A stretch of 64,000 bases of DNA from positions 1-64,000 of the forward strand of contig CAZWVI010000001.1 of assembly GCA_964637165.1 (NCBI GenBank), written 5' to 3'. Below are positions 17,257 to 25,971 of this stretch, piece by piece. This DNA comes from CAZWVI01 sp964637165. GTDB lineage: Bacteria; Planctomycetota; UBA1135. Position 1 is the first letter of the stretch, and every line of letters begins with the position of its first letter. The notes beneath the pieces were generated by a model that did not search any database, was not told the origin of the DNA, and worked only from the letters and a program-made list of their open reading frames with translations. A program made the translations under genes and the position numbers.

Positions 17257-17287
17257 ACGGGAGGCCTGGTGCCTCCCGTTTTTGTTT
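17257..17287 (+). terminator. Rho-independent terminator after rpmA
   Basis: Perfect 9-bp stem ACGGGAGGC/GCCTCCCGT (17257-17265 and 17271-17279) with loop CTGGT, followed by TTTTGTTT. It ends the rplU-rpmA transcript 20 bp after the rpmA stop and separates it from obgE. Confidence 0.9.
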
Positions 17288-17296
17288 AACCATAAA

Positions 17297-18307
17297 ATGA
17301 GTCGCGAAGGAATGTTCCGTGATGAGGCGGTGGTCGAAGTTGCCGCTGGTGAAGGCGGTGATGGTTGTTCGTCCTTTCGACGTGAAAAATACGTAGCATT
17401 TGGCGGACCTAATGGTGGCGACGGTGGCGACGGTGGCAGTGTTTCATTTGAAGCTGTAGAGAATGAAAATTCGCTTTTCCGATTAACGCGCAACCGTCAT
17501 GTGCGCGCAGCGAATGGCCGTCCTGGTGGGGTTAACAATCGTGCTGGAGCTATGGGCGAAAGTGTTGTTGTTTGCGTTCCCGTGGGTACCATGATTTTTG
17601 ATCTTAAGCATGGCAACTTGCTGGCCGACTTAGATGAAGTAGGAATGCAAGTAGTGATGGCGTCGGGTGGTAAAGGCGGGCGTGGTAATTCCAGGTTTGT
17701 TAGTGCTATTAATCAAACTCCACGGCGTGCTGACAAGGGCCTTGCTGGCGAGAAACGCAAATTGCGGCTGGAACTAAAGTTGGTCGCAGATATTGGATTA
17801 GTAGGTTTGCCAAATGCCGGAAAATCGACTTTGTTGCGGCGGGTAACCGCTGCTCGACCAAAAGTTGCCGACTATCCATTTACAACTCTCGATCCCAATC
17901 TCGGCATTTGGGAGACTGGTGTTGATGCCAAGCCAACAATGGTCATGGCCGACATTCCAGGATTAATTGAAGGGGCGGCCGATGGCAAAGGATTGGGGCA
18001 TCAATTCCTGCGTCACGTCGAGCGCACCAAAATTCTTCTTCATTTAGTCGATTGCTCAATTGATGCCGATGACCCAGTGGCTGATTTCCACACGATTCGC
18101 GCGGAGCTGAAGAGTTACAGCCCTGAGCTTGCCGAGCGTACTTGGCTCCTAGCCGCGACCAAAATTGAAGACGAAGAATCTAGCCAACGCGCCGATGAGG
18201 TATTCGCTGCGGCTGGTCGTGAGGGCTTCAAAATATCAGCAGTTAGCGGAATTGGCCTTGCTGAATTGCGCAAAGCACTGATACCGGAAGTTTTTTCTAC
18301 TGAATAA
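17297..18307 (+). CDS. obgE: Obg family GTPase
   Basis: Ribosome-assembly GTPase, about 336 aa. The Obg domain (D-E-A-V-V-E-V-A-A-G-E-G-G-D-G-C-S-S-F-R-R-E-K-Y, then G-G-D-G-G-D-G-G) precedes a G domain with G-L-P-N-A-G-K-S-T, D-I-P-G-L-I-E-G-A and a C-terminal S-A-V-S-G-I-G-L. The G4 motif, usually N-K-x-D, appears as A-T-K-I-E, a common Obg variant. An in-frame TTG at 17282 lies inside the terminator and is rejected. ATG 17297 is chosen; ATG 17312, five codons later, aligns better with most Obg N-termini and is possible. No long C-terminal extension. Confidence 0.92.
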   Translation: MSREGMFRDEAVVEVAAGEGGDGCSSFRREKYVAFGGPNGGDGGDGGSVSFEAVENENSLFRLTRNRHVRAANGRPGGVNNRAGAMGESVVVCVPVGTMIFDLKHGNLLADLDEVGMQVVMASGGKGGRGNSRFVSAINQTPRRADKGLAGEKRKLRLELKLVADIGLVGLPNAGKSTLLRRVTAARPKVADYPFTTLDPNLGIWETGVDAKPTMVMADIPGLIEGAADGKGLGHQFLRHVERTKILLHLVDCSIDADDPVADFHTIRAELKSYSPELAERTWLLAATKIEDEESSQRADEVFAAAGREGFKISAVSGIGLAELRKALIPEVFSTE

Positions 18308-18340
18308 CGTCAAAATGAGGCTGGATTGTGAGGCACGGAG

Positions 18341-19357
18341 TTGGGATATTCCCCATGTGCGTTGCGCGTCAGCACCCCACCTGCTTTGAGTTACCGTCTT
18401 CTTCGCCTTGTGTTCATCTTGGTTGGCCTAGCCGCCCTGGGGGGCTTTGGCGTTACCTTTGCGGATTTTTTAAAGAACAAGGATGTTTATCTAGCCCGTT
18501 TTGACTTGGCCGGATTTGAGAAAGGGCTTCGCTCAGAGACCCCTGTTCGCGCCCGCGGTCACCTTGGAGATTGGCAACAAGATTATTCGTTGCTGCACAA
18601 ATTAAATGTGACTGGTGAGGTGAAATCGGAAATTGCAGATTCAGGCACCAATAAACCACCACCGCCGCCACCGGTTGTTGGAGAGTCCGATGTCGAAGTC
18701 ACCTACATTCAATATGTAAGAGATTCTGCGCCGCAAAACTGTGCATTTATTGGGCCGCGGAATTTGGTTCAGCGTCCGGATGAAAAAACTGCCGGCGATT
18801 TGTACTGCACCGGAGATCAATTTGAGTTGGATGCCAAGCCAGGAGTGAAAATTCGGGTGGTGGCGATTCATTCAGATTCAGTTGATTTCGATGTGCCAGG
18901 CAGTGAACTTAGCTTTACGGTTAAGCCTGGTGTTTATGAAGTTAACAGTGGGCAAATTTTGGCCAATTCGGCGGGCTTAGTTAATAGTACATTTGTTGCA
19001 GCCAATACCAGAATGACCGGTTCTAACCATTGGGAGTTGGGTACCGATGATTTTGCTGAAATATCTTCAATGAACGAAGATGAATTGTTGGCGGGTTTTC
19101 AAGTGCGCCCACAACGTGACTCTAAAACTGGCAAGGTGCGTGGACTGCAAATTAATCGCATCAAGGAAGATTCGGTTTTGTCGCGTCAGGGATTGAAAGA
19201 GAAGGACATCATTCTCGATATTGATGGCTTCCCAGCGACCGACCGCTCAAGTCTTATTCAATATTTGCGCAAGAATCCTGAGCGTGATAGCGTGACGGTG
19301 CGCCTTGAGCGGGCCGGCGCAGTCAGGTCTTATACATACAAAGTTCCTGGTCGTTGA
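18341..19357 (+). CDS. GspC-like PDZ-domain membrane protein
   Basis: A protein of up to 338 aa with one membrane helix near residues 20-45 and a proline run at about 110-115 (P-P-P-P-P-P). The C-terminal PDZ domain contains G-F-Q-V-R-P-Q-R-D-S-K-T-G-K-V-R-G, I-K-E-D-S-V-L-S-R-Q-G-L-K-E-K-D-I-I-L-D-I-D-G-F. This layout (short cytoplasmic end, helix, periplasmic domain, PDZ) is that of GspC, the type II secretion inner-membrane clamp. No other gsp gene is adjacent. The start is uncertain: no ATG is available and TTG 18341 or TTG 18386 are candidates. It lies between obgE and coaX on the same strand. A different single-pass PDZ protein cannot be excluded. Confidence 0.6.
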   Translation: MGYSPCALRVSTPPALSYRLLRLVFILVGLAALGGFGVTFADFLKNKDVYLARFDLAGFEKGLRSETPVRARGHLGDWQQDYSLLHKLNVTGEVKSEIADSGTNKPPPPPPVVGESDVEVTYIQYVRDSAPQNCAFIGPRNLVQRPDEKTAGDLYCTGDQFELDAKPGVKIRVVAIHSDSVDFDVPGSELSFTVKPGVYEVNSGQILANSAGLVNSTFVAANTRMTGSNHWELGTDDFAEISSMNEDELLAGFQVRPQRDSKTGKVRGLQINRIKEDSVLSRQGLKEKDIILDIDGFPATDRSSLIQYLRKNPERDSVTVRLERAGAVRSYTYKVPGR

Positions 19358-19367
19358 GGTGGGGCAG

Positions 19368-20084
19368 GTGGCACTGCTGCTTGACCTTGGTAACTCCCGC
19401 CTAAAGTGGAGTGAAGTGGACGCGCATGGTCGTTTATTGGAGGTTCAAGCTGTGTCAGCCGTGCCGGAAGAATGGGATGCGAGTGGACTGAGCCAATTGT
19501 TGAAAGATAATAAGCTGCCAATTTTTCTCTCAAGTGTAAATAGAAAAGTTGCTGATCAACTGATTGAATTGTGCCGCGGTTCAACCTTACATCAACTTAA
19601 TCAACAAAACTCGCCACTTAAGGTGTTGAGTCATAATACTGGTAGCGATCGCATTATGGCTGCTTTCGCTGCTTGGATGGCGACTCACTCTGCATGCGTG
19701 GTGGCCGACTTTGGAACTGCCTGGACTTTGGACTTTGTTAGTGCTGATGGCGAACTATGCGGTGGAGCAATTGGCGCCGGCTTGGCCGTTCAAGGTGCGG
19801 CGCTGGCAAGTGCCTGCCCGCACTTGGGCGAAGCGGATTCTTTTAGCGAGGGGGTACCGCAAAATACCCGTCAAGCACTGGCCGCGGGTGGCGCGCGCGC
19901 GTTGGCGTTGTCGGTTAAAGCAATGGCAGATGAATATGCCCAAAGCCATAGCCTTGCGGTTTGGCAAGGGTTTTATGCAGGGGGCGATGCTCAGATAATG
20001 GCTCAGTACCTTGACGACACTTGGACTCTTGAAAGTGATTTAGTCTTGAAGGGGCTAGCGCAGTGGGCACATGGTGTTTTATAG
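19368..20084 (+). CDS. coaX: Type III pantothenate kinase
   Basis: First step of coenzyme A synthesis. GTG 19368 gives 238 aa and has a G-A-G-G stretch about 8 bases upstream; GTG 19359 is an alternative. The ASKHA-fold motifs are D-L-G-N-S-R-L-K-W at residues 6-14, G-S-D-R in the middle, D-F-G-T-A-W-T-L-D-F-V (phosphate 2/acidic site) and G-G-A-I-G-A-G-L. It overlaps the next GTPase gene by 14 bp. coaD, a later step of the same pathway, is also in this window (57429). Confidence 0.88.
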   Translation: MALLLDLGNSRLKWSEVDAHGRLLEVQAVSAVPEEWDASGLSQLLKDNKLPIFLSSVNRKVADQLIELCRGSTLHQLNQQNSPLKVLSHNTGSDRIMAAFAAWMATHSACVVADFGTAWTLDFVSADGELCGGAIGAGLAVQGAALASACPHLGEADSFSEGVPQNTRQALAAGGARALALSVKAMADEYAQSHSLAVWQGFYAGGDAQIMAQYLDDTWTLESDLVLKGLAQWAHGVL

Positions 20085-21063
20085 ACGATTAAGTTCGGAG
20101 GGTCTGGGTGCTTTGTCGATTTGGGAATTTAATGGCGACCCAAAGCAATTAATCGAACTAATTGAATGCCGCATTCCTGCGGTAAGTGATTTTTGTTTGG
20201 TTGAATTGAGGGATTCTTTGGGAAAAGTATTTGATCAAGCGCTTCTATGGCGTCGTTCCGAACAGCATTTTGAATTGCACATCCACGGTGGTTTCGGAGT
20301 TGCCTCGGCGCTTCAAGCACGTTTGGATAATCTCGCGTGGCAACCGCGTGAACAATTATTGATGGATAACTCTGTGATTTCAGCAAATTCAATTTTGCAA
20401 GCACGTTGTTGGAGCTCGGGAAAGTTTGTTGACCAACTTTGTCGATGGGAAAAGAAAACTAAGGCGGCGGAGATTGTGCGCTTGCGAGAGTTATATGAAT
20501 GGTCTGAAGTATTGCTGGATATGCCTAAGGTAGTCTTGGCAGGCCCGCCTAATGCTGGCAAGTCATCACTGTTTAACGCTTGGGTTCAGGAGCAGCGTTG
20601 CACGGTTTCGCCACATCCAGGAACAACCAGAGATTCGATTGCTGCAACAATCATGATGGGCCAAGGTTTGGATAGTTTTTTATTAAGCTTGATAGACACG
20701 GCCGGGATGGGCCAATCCGCGGATAAACTTGATGAACTGTCTCAGCAAAGAACTGTGCATGAATTGACGAGCGCGTGGCGAGTGGTTTATGTGTTCGATG
20801 CCGCAGAAAAACCTAGTGCGGATTTATTGACAAAGTTTGACGGCGATTCGCGCGGCATCGCATTTGTTAATCAGTGTGATCTTCAGCCAAACTGGGAATG
20901 GCCAACTGCTTGGTTGAGCGGCAGTTTGCAAGAGCATTCGGCGCAAGTTGTTGAACAAATATCTCGGGCTTTGTTGGCGAGTATGCCAATGCCACCACAG
21001 TCTGGGACCGTGCTCCCGAGTTCTTTCGGTGAGCTTGAACAAATGCGTCGACTCATCAATTAA
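20071..21063 (+). CDS. MnmE-like GTPase lacking the C-terminal tRNA-modification part
   Basis: A 330 aa protein related to MnmE/TrmE, the tRNA wobble-uridine modification GTPase. The N-terminal part recalls the MnmE tetrahydrofolate-binding domain (F-E-L-H-I-H-G-G-F-G-V-A at 67-78). The G domain has G-P-P-N-A-G-K-S-S (158-166), G-T-T-R-D (184-188) and D-T-A-G (209-212). The G4 motif reads N-Q-C-D (267-270) instead of N-K-x-D. The central helical part is short, and the C-terminal helices with the C-x-G-K motif that MnmE needs for catalysis are missing; full MnmE is about 450 aa. The stop is clean, so it looks like a shortened paralogue rather than a frameshift. It overlaps coaX. Confidence 0.72.
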   Translation: MVFYRRLSSEGLGALSIWEFNGDPKQLIELIECRIPAVSDFCLVELRDSLGKVFDQALLWRRSEQHFELHIHGGFGVASALQARLDNLAWQPREQLLMDNSVISANSILQARCWSSGKFVDQLCRWEKKTKAAEIVRLRELYEWSEVLLDMPKVVLAGPPNAGKSSLFNAWVQEQRCTVSPHPGTTRDSIAATIMMGQGLDSFLLSLIDTAGMGQSADKLDELSQQRTVHELTSAWRVVYVFDAAEKPSADLLTKFDGDSRGIAFVNQCDLQPNWEWPTAWLSGSLQEHSAQVVEQISRALLASMPMPPQSGTVLPSSFGELEQMRRLIN

Positions 21064-21087
21064 GGGCAGCGTTATCCTGTGTAATCG

Positions 21088-22404
21088 ATGGTCTTGCTCC
21101 CCGTCCTTGAAGGTCTGCATTCAGCAGAAGCATTCAACCCAGCCTTTCTCGCTGGATTTCTTGAGCGCGTGCGGACAATCGAAGAGACTCCCAGTGCCTT
21201 TGTTGATGCGCTGCGTGGAAAGGTAATTGCCACGGTATTTGAGGAACCATCGACGCGCACGCGCTTAAGTTTTGAAGCCGCCGCGCATCGCCTTGGAGCT
21301 GGAGTTATTACGGTCGCCGACCCGAAATCTTCAAGTAGTGTCAAAGGAGAAACCTTGCGCGATGCCGCGCGCGTAATAGGCGGTTATGCCGATTTAGTGG
21401 TGTGGCGCCATCCGCGCGATGGAGCTTCGCGATTGGTTGGGCAAATGGCCGGCGTGCCGACGGTTAATGCTGGTGATGGTTGCCTTGGGCACCCAACACA
21501 AACCTTGGTTGATCTTTACACATTGCACCGCGAGTGGGGGAGCTTCAATGGGAAAACCGTTGGCATTCTGGGTGACTTGTGCCATGGACGCACTGCTCGC
21601 TCGCTAGCGTGGGGGCTTTCAATGTTGGGCGCGCGGGTGGTTGCATTGCCGGCCGCAGGTCTCGACTGGGAGGCTAGTTTTGAAAATAGAATCTGTGAGC
21701 GCTCGTCTTATCGGGCGATTAGTAAGTGTCACCCGTTGTTCAAACAGTGGACTGGCAGTGATGAAGTGCGAGTGTTGGAACCGCAGGGTTGGACTCAGGA
21801 GAATTTATTTAAGGAGGTGCCGCGCCTCGATTCGTTGGATGCACTGTATGTAACTCGCTTGCAGGACGAGCGAGGTGCCAAGCTAAATGGCGATTCCTAT
21901 CCGGGGCTCACGCTTGAGCAGATGGGCGACCCACTATTGAGTGATTGTTTGTGGTTACATCCGTTGCCGCGCCGGGCGGAGCTTCCGACCGAGGCCGATG
22001 ACGACCCACGTGCGCGCTATTTCACCCAAGCGAAAATGGGACCCTTAGTTCGAATGGGGATCTTTTTGGCAATGCTTGGTGGACCTGAGTGGGAAGTATC
22101 ACCGCTAACTCAACTGCCTGCCGGTTCCTCCGAGCATAGACTTGGTCCCTGCCGAAATGCCAACTGCATATCTCGGCACGAGGGCATTCCTGCCCCATGG
22201 AGAATCTCTGGTCGCAGTCAAAGAAACTTCTTGTGTGCCTTCTGTGACTCAAAGATGGACGTGGCATATGTCGGCTGCCGCTCCAGCATGCGCCTCCACT
22301 CTGGCCACTCGCAAGCAATAAACCAAATCCGCCCAGAAAACCTTAAACCGTTTTCGGATAGGGAGTTAGCGGAGGCGGAAGGCTACACCTGGTCCCCAAG
22401 CTAA
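21088..22404 (+). CDS. pyrB: Aspartate carbamoyltransferase with C-terminal PyrI-type zinc module
   Basis: Makes carbamoyl-aspartate for pyrimidine synthesis. Residues 1-330 are a PyrB catalytic chain: E-P-S-T-R-T-R (53-59), K86-G-E-T-L, R107-H-P-R, H135-P-T-Q-T, the R257-x-Q259 pair in T-R-L-Q-D-E-R, and L-H-P-L-P-R-R. An extra ~105 residues follow. They contain C355-x4-C360-I-S and C383-x2-C386, the same cysteine pattern and N-x-N-C-I-S context as the zinc domain of the regulatory chain PyrI. The nucleotide-binding allosteric domain of PyrI is absent. Ornithine carbamoyltransferase was considered, but the PyrI-like tail and the R-L-Q motif favour aspartate. The stop codon abuts a REP-like element. 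Confidence 0.86.
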   Translation: MVLLPVLEGLHSAEAFNPAFLAGFLERVRTIEETPSAFVDALRGKVIATVFEEPSTRTRLSFEAAAHRLGAGVITVADPKSSSSVKGETLRDAARVIGGYADLVVWRHPRDGASRLVGQMAGVPTVNAGDGCLGHPTQTLVDLYTLHREWGSFNGKTVGILGDLCHGRTARSLAWGLSMLGARVVALPAAGLDWEASFENRICERSSYRAISKCHPLFKQWTGSDEVRVLEPQGWTQENLFKEVPRLDSLDALYVTRLQDERGAKLNGDSYPGLTLEQMGDPLLSDCLWLHPLPRRAELPTEADDDPRARYFTQAKMGPLVRMGIFLAMLGGPEWEVSPLTQLPAGSSEHRLGPCRNANCISRHEGIPAPWRISGRSQRNFLCAFCDSKMDVAYVGCRSSMRLHSGHSQAINQIRPENLKPFSDRELAEAEGYTWSPS

Positions 22405-22580
22405 GACTCTGACCCCAAACATTGGGTCATTTACTTTTCTAAGTCTTTTTTGCTTGGTCGTTTAGCTCGGATATTATTCAAGCGATGCGCCCTTGAATTC
22501 TTGTTTTCAGTAAGTTGTTTAAGCTAAGTGGCTTAGCGCGATTGTTTAGCTTTAGTGACCCAGCTGTTGGGGTCAGAGTC
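22405..22580. repeat. REP/BIME-like inverted-repeat element
   Basis: Two 25-base arms (22405-22429 and 22556-22580) face each other with 21 of 25 bases matching as inverted copies. Each arm begins or ends with GACTCTGACCCC or its complement and contains its own small palindrome TGACCC...GGGTCA. The 126-bp interior is AT-rich with no open frame of note, plus a minor CTAAG-CTTAG hairpin. The arrangement resembles REP pairs mobilised by RAYT-type (Y1) transposases; no transposase is present. The element starts one base after the pyrB stop. The remaining 100 bp to the next gene (22581-22683) hold nothing clearly recognisable. Confidence 0.65.
22410..22441 (+). terminator. Left REP arm acting as likely terminator
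   Basis: The palindrome TGACCC(C)AA-ACA-TTGGGTCA in the left arm is followed by TTTACTTTTCT. This would form a hairpin with a U-rich tail just after pyrB, so the repeat probably also ends the obgE-to-pyrB transcript. Confidence 0.5.
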
Positions 22581-22683
22581 CTGTGGGCGATATCGCACAT
22601 TTGTCCTCCACTTATCGTCCGCAACCCTTGGCACGGCATTTGATTAACTCTCAGTAACGGGTGCTTAATCGCCCTCAAACCCC

Positions 22684-25600
22684 ATGTCAAAAAAAGTCAC
22701 TACTTGCAACTACTGCCCTCCAGCAATTGTGAGGATTTGCTGTGCGGCACTTCTTCTACTTAACTTCAGTTCCTGTTTAGGCGAGGCTACTCCTTCAAAT
22801 GTTTCGGGGACCGGTCGCGCTGAATTAGTGCTGGAATCGGTTGAGTGGGGTCGCTTGGTCGACGTTCTTGATGCCAATGGGAAGTTGGTAAAGCAAGATG
22901 TGTTAATTCGCGAAAGTCTTCAGGACCAGACCGGACGCTACACATTGGGCGTCAATCCAATCACTCAGTCAGAGCTTCTGAGCATTCACGAAGCCGAAGG
23001 CGATCCGCAGTTCGCAGTCCTGTTGCAAGCAGCGCAAACAGGCCGAACTGCCATCATTGGCAAGGGTTTCAGTGAACCTGGCCCTTTTTCAATGGTTGCC
23101 CGCAATGGTGCAATTCGATTGCAATTCTCAGAACTAATCGATCCCAGTAGCGTTACTCGGGACACAATTCAGTTAGCCGTTGGTGAACAAGCGGCCAGTA
23201 GTCAGCAAGTTCGCTACGTCGTGGACAACTCCACTTTCGATATCGATGGCAATCCAAAAGGCGTTGTGATTCTAGATACCACCGTGTCGGCTACCGATAG
23301 CGCCAGCCTCGGAATCCAACAGAACGGAATTGGCTTGCCGGCTTCATACACAACCGACCAAGCAAATGTTGCCATTCGCATTCCAACCCAAATCGACCCC
23401 ATTGAAGGGCAGTTCGAAGTTCTTCGCAACTTGTCCGGCAATCACAGCATTGCGCCAACATCATCCGACCCATTGGAATTGAGTCAATTGGGTCAACACC
23501 CAATTATTGTGCGCGCCCTTCGCAGCGGCAACTCTGATGACCCATACAACGGGTTCCTGTTAGACAATTTGAATCCCTACCTCGTCGGCGAATTTGATTC
23601 CAACATTTGGACACTCAACGCAGTCGGTGGTGGCAGTGAAGAGTTCATGTTGAAGTACTCGATAAAGGCACAATTCTGCCGCGCAATTCATCCCAAACTT
23701 GGTGATGTATTCAGCTTGGGGGAGTTAATTCTGCAGGTGGTGAAAATTGAGGACGCCAGTTCGCCAAGTGCTTATCAAGTTCATGTAGTAAAGGTTTCCG
23801 GCCTGGCAGATGTTCCAGTGGGTGATTTCTCATCATCTCCATTGGCCGCGCAATTGACTAGCAAGTACACCTCGCAAGACTCAGATCTTCAGTTGTGTTA
23901 TTTGCGTTTTGATCCCGAACCGGAATTCGGTCTTCCGGCCCGCGGCATCGATCCAGCCTCAACAATTAGCGTTCGCTTCAGCGAGGCTATTAACATTCAA
24001 TCAGTTCGCTCAATGGAGAGCATGGTGTGCATCTCATACATAGATTCTCCAGCTCCAGCCAATTCCAATTCTTCGCAAGAGGCTATTGATGATTGGGCTG
24101 CTCGCCAATTCAACTATCCACGCGCTGAAACAGTTGGCGAATACATTGATCGCCAACTTGGTTACCAACAAAGTGGAAGTGGTAGTGGTCGTCTTAAATT
24201 CGGTTCAATCGTTGCGTCCCTAGATGCTCATGAGTTCACCTTGGCGTCAAGTTTCGGTCTGTCCGATTCGCACGGCGACGGGAACAACCTGCACCTTGCA
24301 CTAGCCTTGCGCACAGATGCCAAGGGCATTGTTGACTTGGCTGGTAATCGTCTAAATGCAGCCGATTTCGTTGCTGGAACTATTGGTCAATCTGAGTTGA
24401 TAACTCCTGGCAGTGTTTCGCCATGGCCGAGCAATCGCTACTTCGCCCTGCGCTTCAACAGCACTGACGAAAACAATGACGGCCGCTCCGAATATGTTGG
24501 GCAATTCGATTTCACTTCACCAGGTGAAATGAGGGGGCGACCAGTTAGTCGCTACTCACGTCTCGCAGATTCTTCAAACGTTTACGTTAATGAACACTTC
24601 CAACTTGACTATGCAGTTTTAACTCCACTAACTCCAGCCGGAGCAGTTCTGCAAACTTGTTGGCCTTATCACACTCTCGGGTTTGGTCTGATGTCGCCAT
24701 CAGAACTAAATATAGATGTCGAGGGAATGAACTGGTCGCCATTCTCGGGCGTTGTCTATGACGACAATTTCGAGCATTACTCGATTGCCTTGTCGCACAG
24801 TGAGCGCACTCCAGACACTTTGATTAATACCGGTTCCGGCTACCCTCAATACCCAAATTCAGGACTTCAACGCTTTAAAGAATTTGATGAAAACGTACTT
24901 GGCTGGAAAGCTGAAGATAGCGAATTCGACGAAGTTGTAGTTGCCGATGGCACCTATAACATCTCAGCCAACAGTGCATTCCTTGCAAGTAGTGGAAACA
25001 AAATGGTTCCATGGATGGAATTTGAACGTAGCTACACCTGGCGCGATAACGCAATTCCTCAATACGAGTCACTCGATGGTGGCGGTTATCTCGGCGGGAA
25101 AGCCGGTGGCTCATTGAATCCTGAGGTAACTGGATTGCCGGAAGTATGGGGGCCGGGTAAGCACCGTTCAATTGGCGTACCTTTGCTGGCACGTTTTCGT
25201 TGCTACCCAGAAGGAGAGAAGTTCGGCGCCAATGGTTTTCAAGTTCAATTAATGTGTGGCTCTAAGCCATTACCAGCTTTTCGTGTTTTCTCGGCCGGAG
25301 GTGTTGATTCAAGCGGTACTTGGAACCAAGTGATTCCGGATGACCCTGGTTCAAATGGAACTTTCCCAAGTGGAGGTTATCACGGTACAACTGGAGTAAA
25401 AACTGCTGGTTACGGACCTGAGTTATATTGGCAACAAATCGATTTTGTGGTGCGCGTCTCGCGCGTTTATACCCACTGGTTCTCGTTTGGCGGCCGTCCA
25501 GAATCGCTTAGTGAAATCACCATGGAGCCTCGTCCAGAGGATCAGCCAACAGGCACCAAGGTAGTTTTAGATTTCCGTGGCTGCAACACCATCGATACTA

Positions 25601-25854
25601 CTGGATGTGAGAATTCGAATGCCTTGAATGATGCCAATTCTCTTGACCTCTATGGCGACGTCGATTTGCTCGGCCACGGTTGTGGCTCGATCTCAACTCC
25701 AACTGGCTGGAAAGAGAATATGACCCATTTGTTGGACCACCAAAGCGGTCAGGAATTTAATTATTTCCAAGCTCGCCTAAGTTTCGTCAGCAATGTTGAA
25801 TTGGAACTCGAGCCGATGCTTGGAGGAATGGGATTTGCCTGGAATGTTGAGTAA
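22684..25854 (+). CDS. Large Ig-like lipoprotein, paralogue A
   Basis: Secreted lipoprotein of 1056 aa. Signal peptide with lipobox F-S-S-C (C31); no Asp at +2, so outer-membrane sorting is likely under the E. coli rule. The segment N-G-A-I-R-L-Q-F-S-E-L-I-D-P-S-S-V (about 138-155), and another near 430, resemble bacterial Ig-like (Big_5/SbsA-type) domains. At residues 595-603 lies a D-E-N-N-D-G-R-S-E calcium-type loop. Further blocks shared with paralogues B and C are G-M-N-W-S-P-F, Y-T-W-R-D and V-V-R-V-S-R-V-Y-T-H-W-F. No enzymatic motif recognised; function unknown, probably cell-surface. Confidence 0.85.
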   Translation: MSKKVTTCNYCPPAIVRICCAALLLLNFSSCLGEATPSNVSGTGRAELVLESVEWGRLVDVLDANGKLVKQDVLIRESLQDQTGRYTLGVNPITQSELLSIHEAEGDPQFAVLLQAAQTGRTAIIGKGFSEPGPFSMVARNGAIRLQFSELIDPSSVTRDTIQLAVGEQAASSQQVRYVVDNSTFDIDGNPKGVVILDTTVSATDSASLGIQQNGIGLPASYTTDQANVAIRIPTQIDPIEGQFEVLRNLSGNHSIAPTSSDPLELSQLGQHPIIVRALRSGNSDDPYNGFLLDNLNPYLVGEFDSNIWTLNAVGGGSEEFMLKYSIKAQFCRAIHPKLGDVFSLGELILQVVKIEDASSPSAYQVHVVKVSGLADVPVGDFSSSPLAAQLTSKYTSQDSDLQLCYLRFDPEPEFGLPARGIDPASTISVRFSEAINIQSVRSMESMVCISYIDSPAPANSNSSQEAIDDWAARQFNYPRAETVGEYIDRQLGYQQSGSGSGRLKFGSIVASLDAHEFTLASSFGLSDSHGDGNNLHLALALRTDAKGIVDLAGNRLNAADFVAGTIGQSELITPGSVSPWPSNRYFALRFNSTDENNDGRSEYVGQFDFTSPGEMRGRPVSRYSRLADSSNVYVNEHFQLDYAVLTPLTPAGAVLQTCWPYHTLGFGLMSPSELNIDVEGMNWSPFSGVVYDDNFEHYSIALSHSERTPDTLINTGSGYPQYPNSGLQRFKEFDENVLGWKAEDSEFDEVVVADGTYNISANSAFLASSGNKMVPWMEFERSYTWRDNAIPQYESLDGGGYLGGKAGGSLNPEVTGLPEVWGPGKHRSIGVPLLARFRCYPEGEKFGANGFQVQLMCGSKPLPAFRVFSAGGVDSSGTWNQVIPDDPGSNGTFPSGGYHGTTGVKTAGYGPELYWQQIDFVVRVSRVYTHWFSFGGRPESLSEITMEPRPEDQPTGTKVVLDFRGCNTIDTTGCENSNALNDANSLDLYGDVDLLGHGCGSISTPTGWKENMTHLLDHQSGQEFNYFQARLSFVSNVELELEPMLGGMGFAWNVE

Positions 25855-25936
25855 TTACTCATTAGCGCCTCATGCCAAGCTAAGTCCTTTTAATAACATA
25901 GTTTATGACAAAATAATGCTGGCGGGTGGTGGTTGC

Positions 25937-25971
25937 TGGGCGATTTCGCACTCAATATGCGGAATCGCCCA
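25937..25971. other. Strong hairpin between lipoprotein genes A and B
   Basis: A 14-bp stem with one T-G pair: TGGGCGATT-T-CGCA (25937-25950) and TGCG-G-AATCGCCCA (25958-25971), loop CTCAATA. It lies 80 bp after gene A and 145 bp before gene B. No T run follows on either strand, so it is not a classic terminator. It could protect the 3' end of the gene A mRNA or act as a leader structure for gene B. The rest of the 260-bp gap (25855-26115) has no convincing gene. Confidence 0.6.

Noticed and set aside
17282..17296. TTG start for obgE
   Set aside because: It lies inside the T run of the rpmA terminator, and the added residues have no counterpart in Obg proteins.
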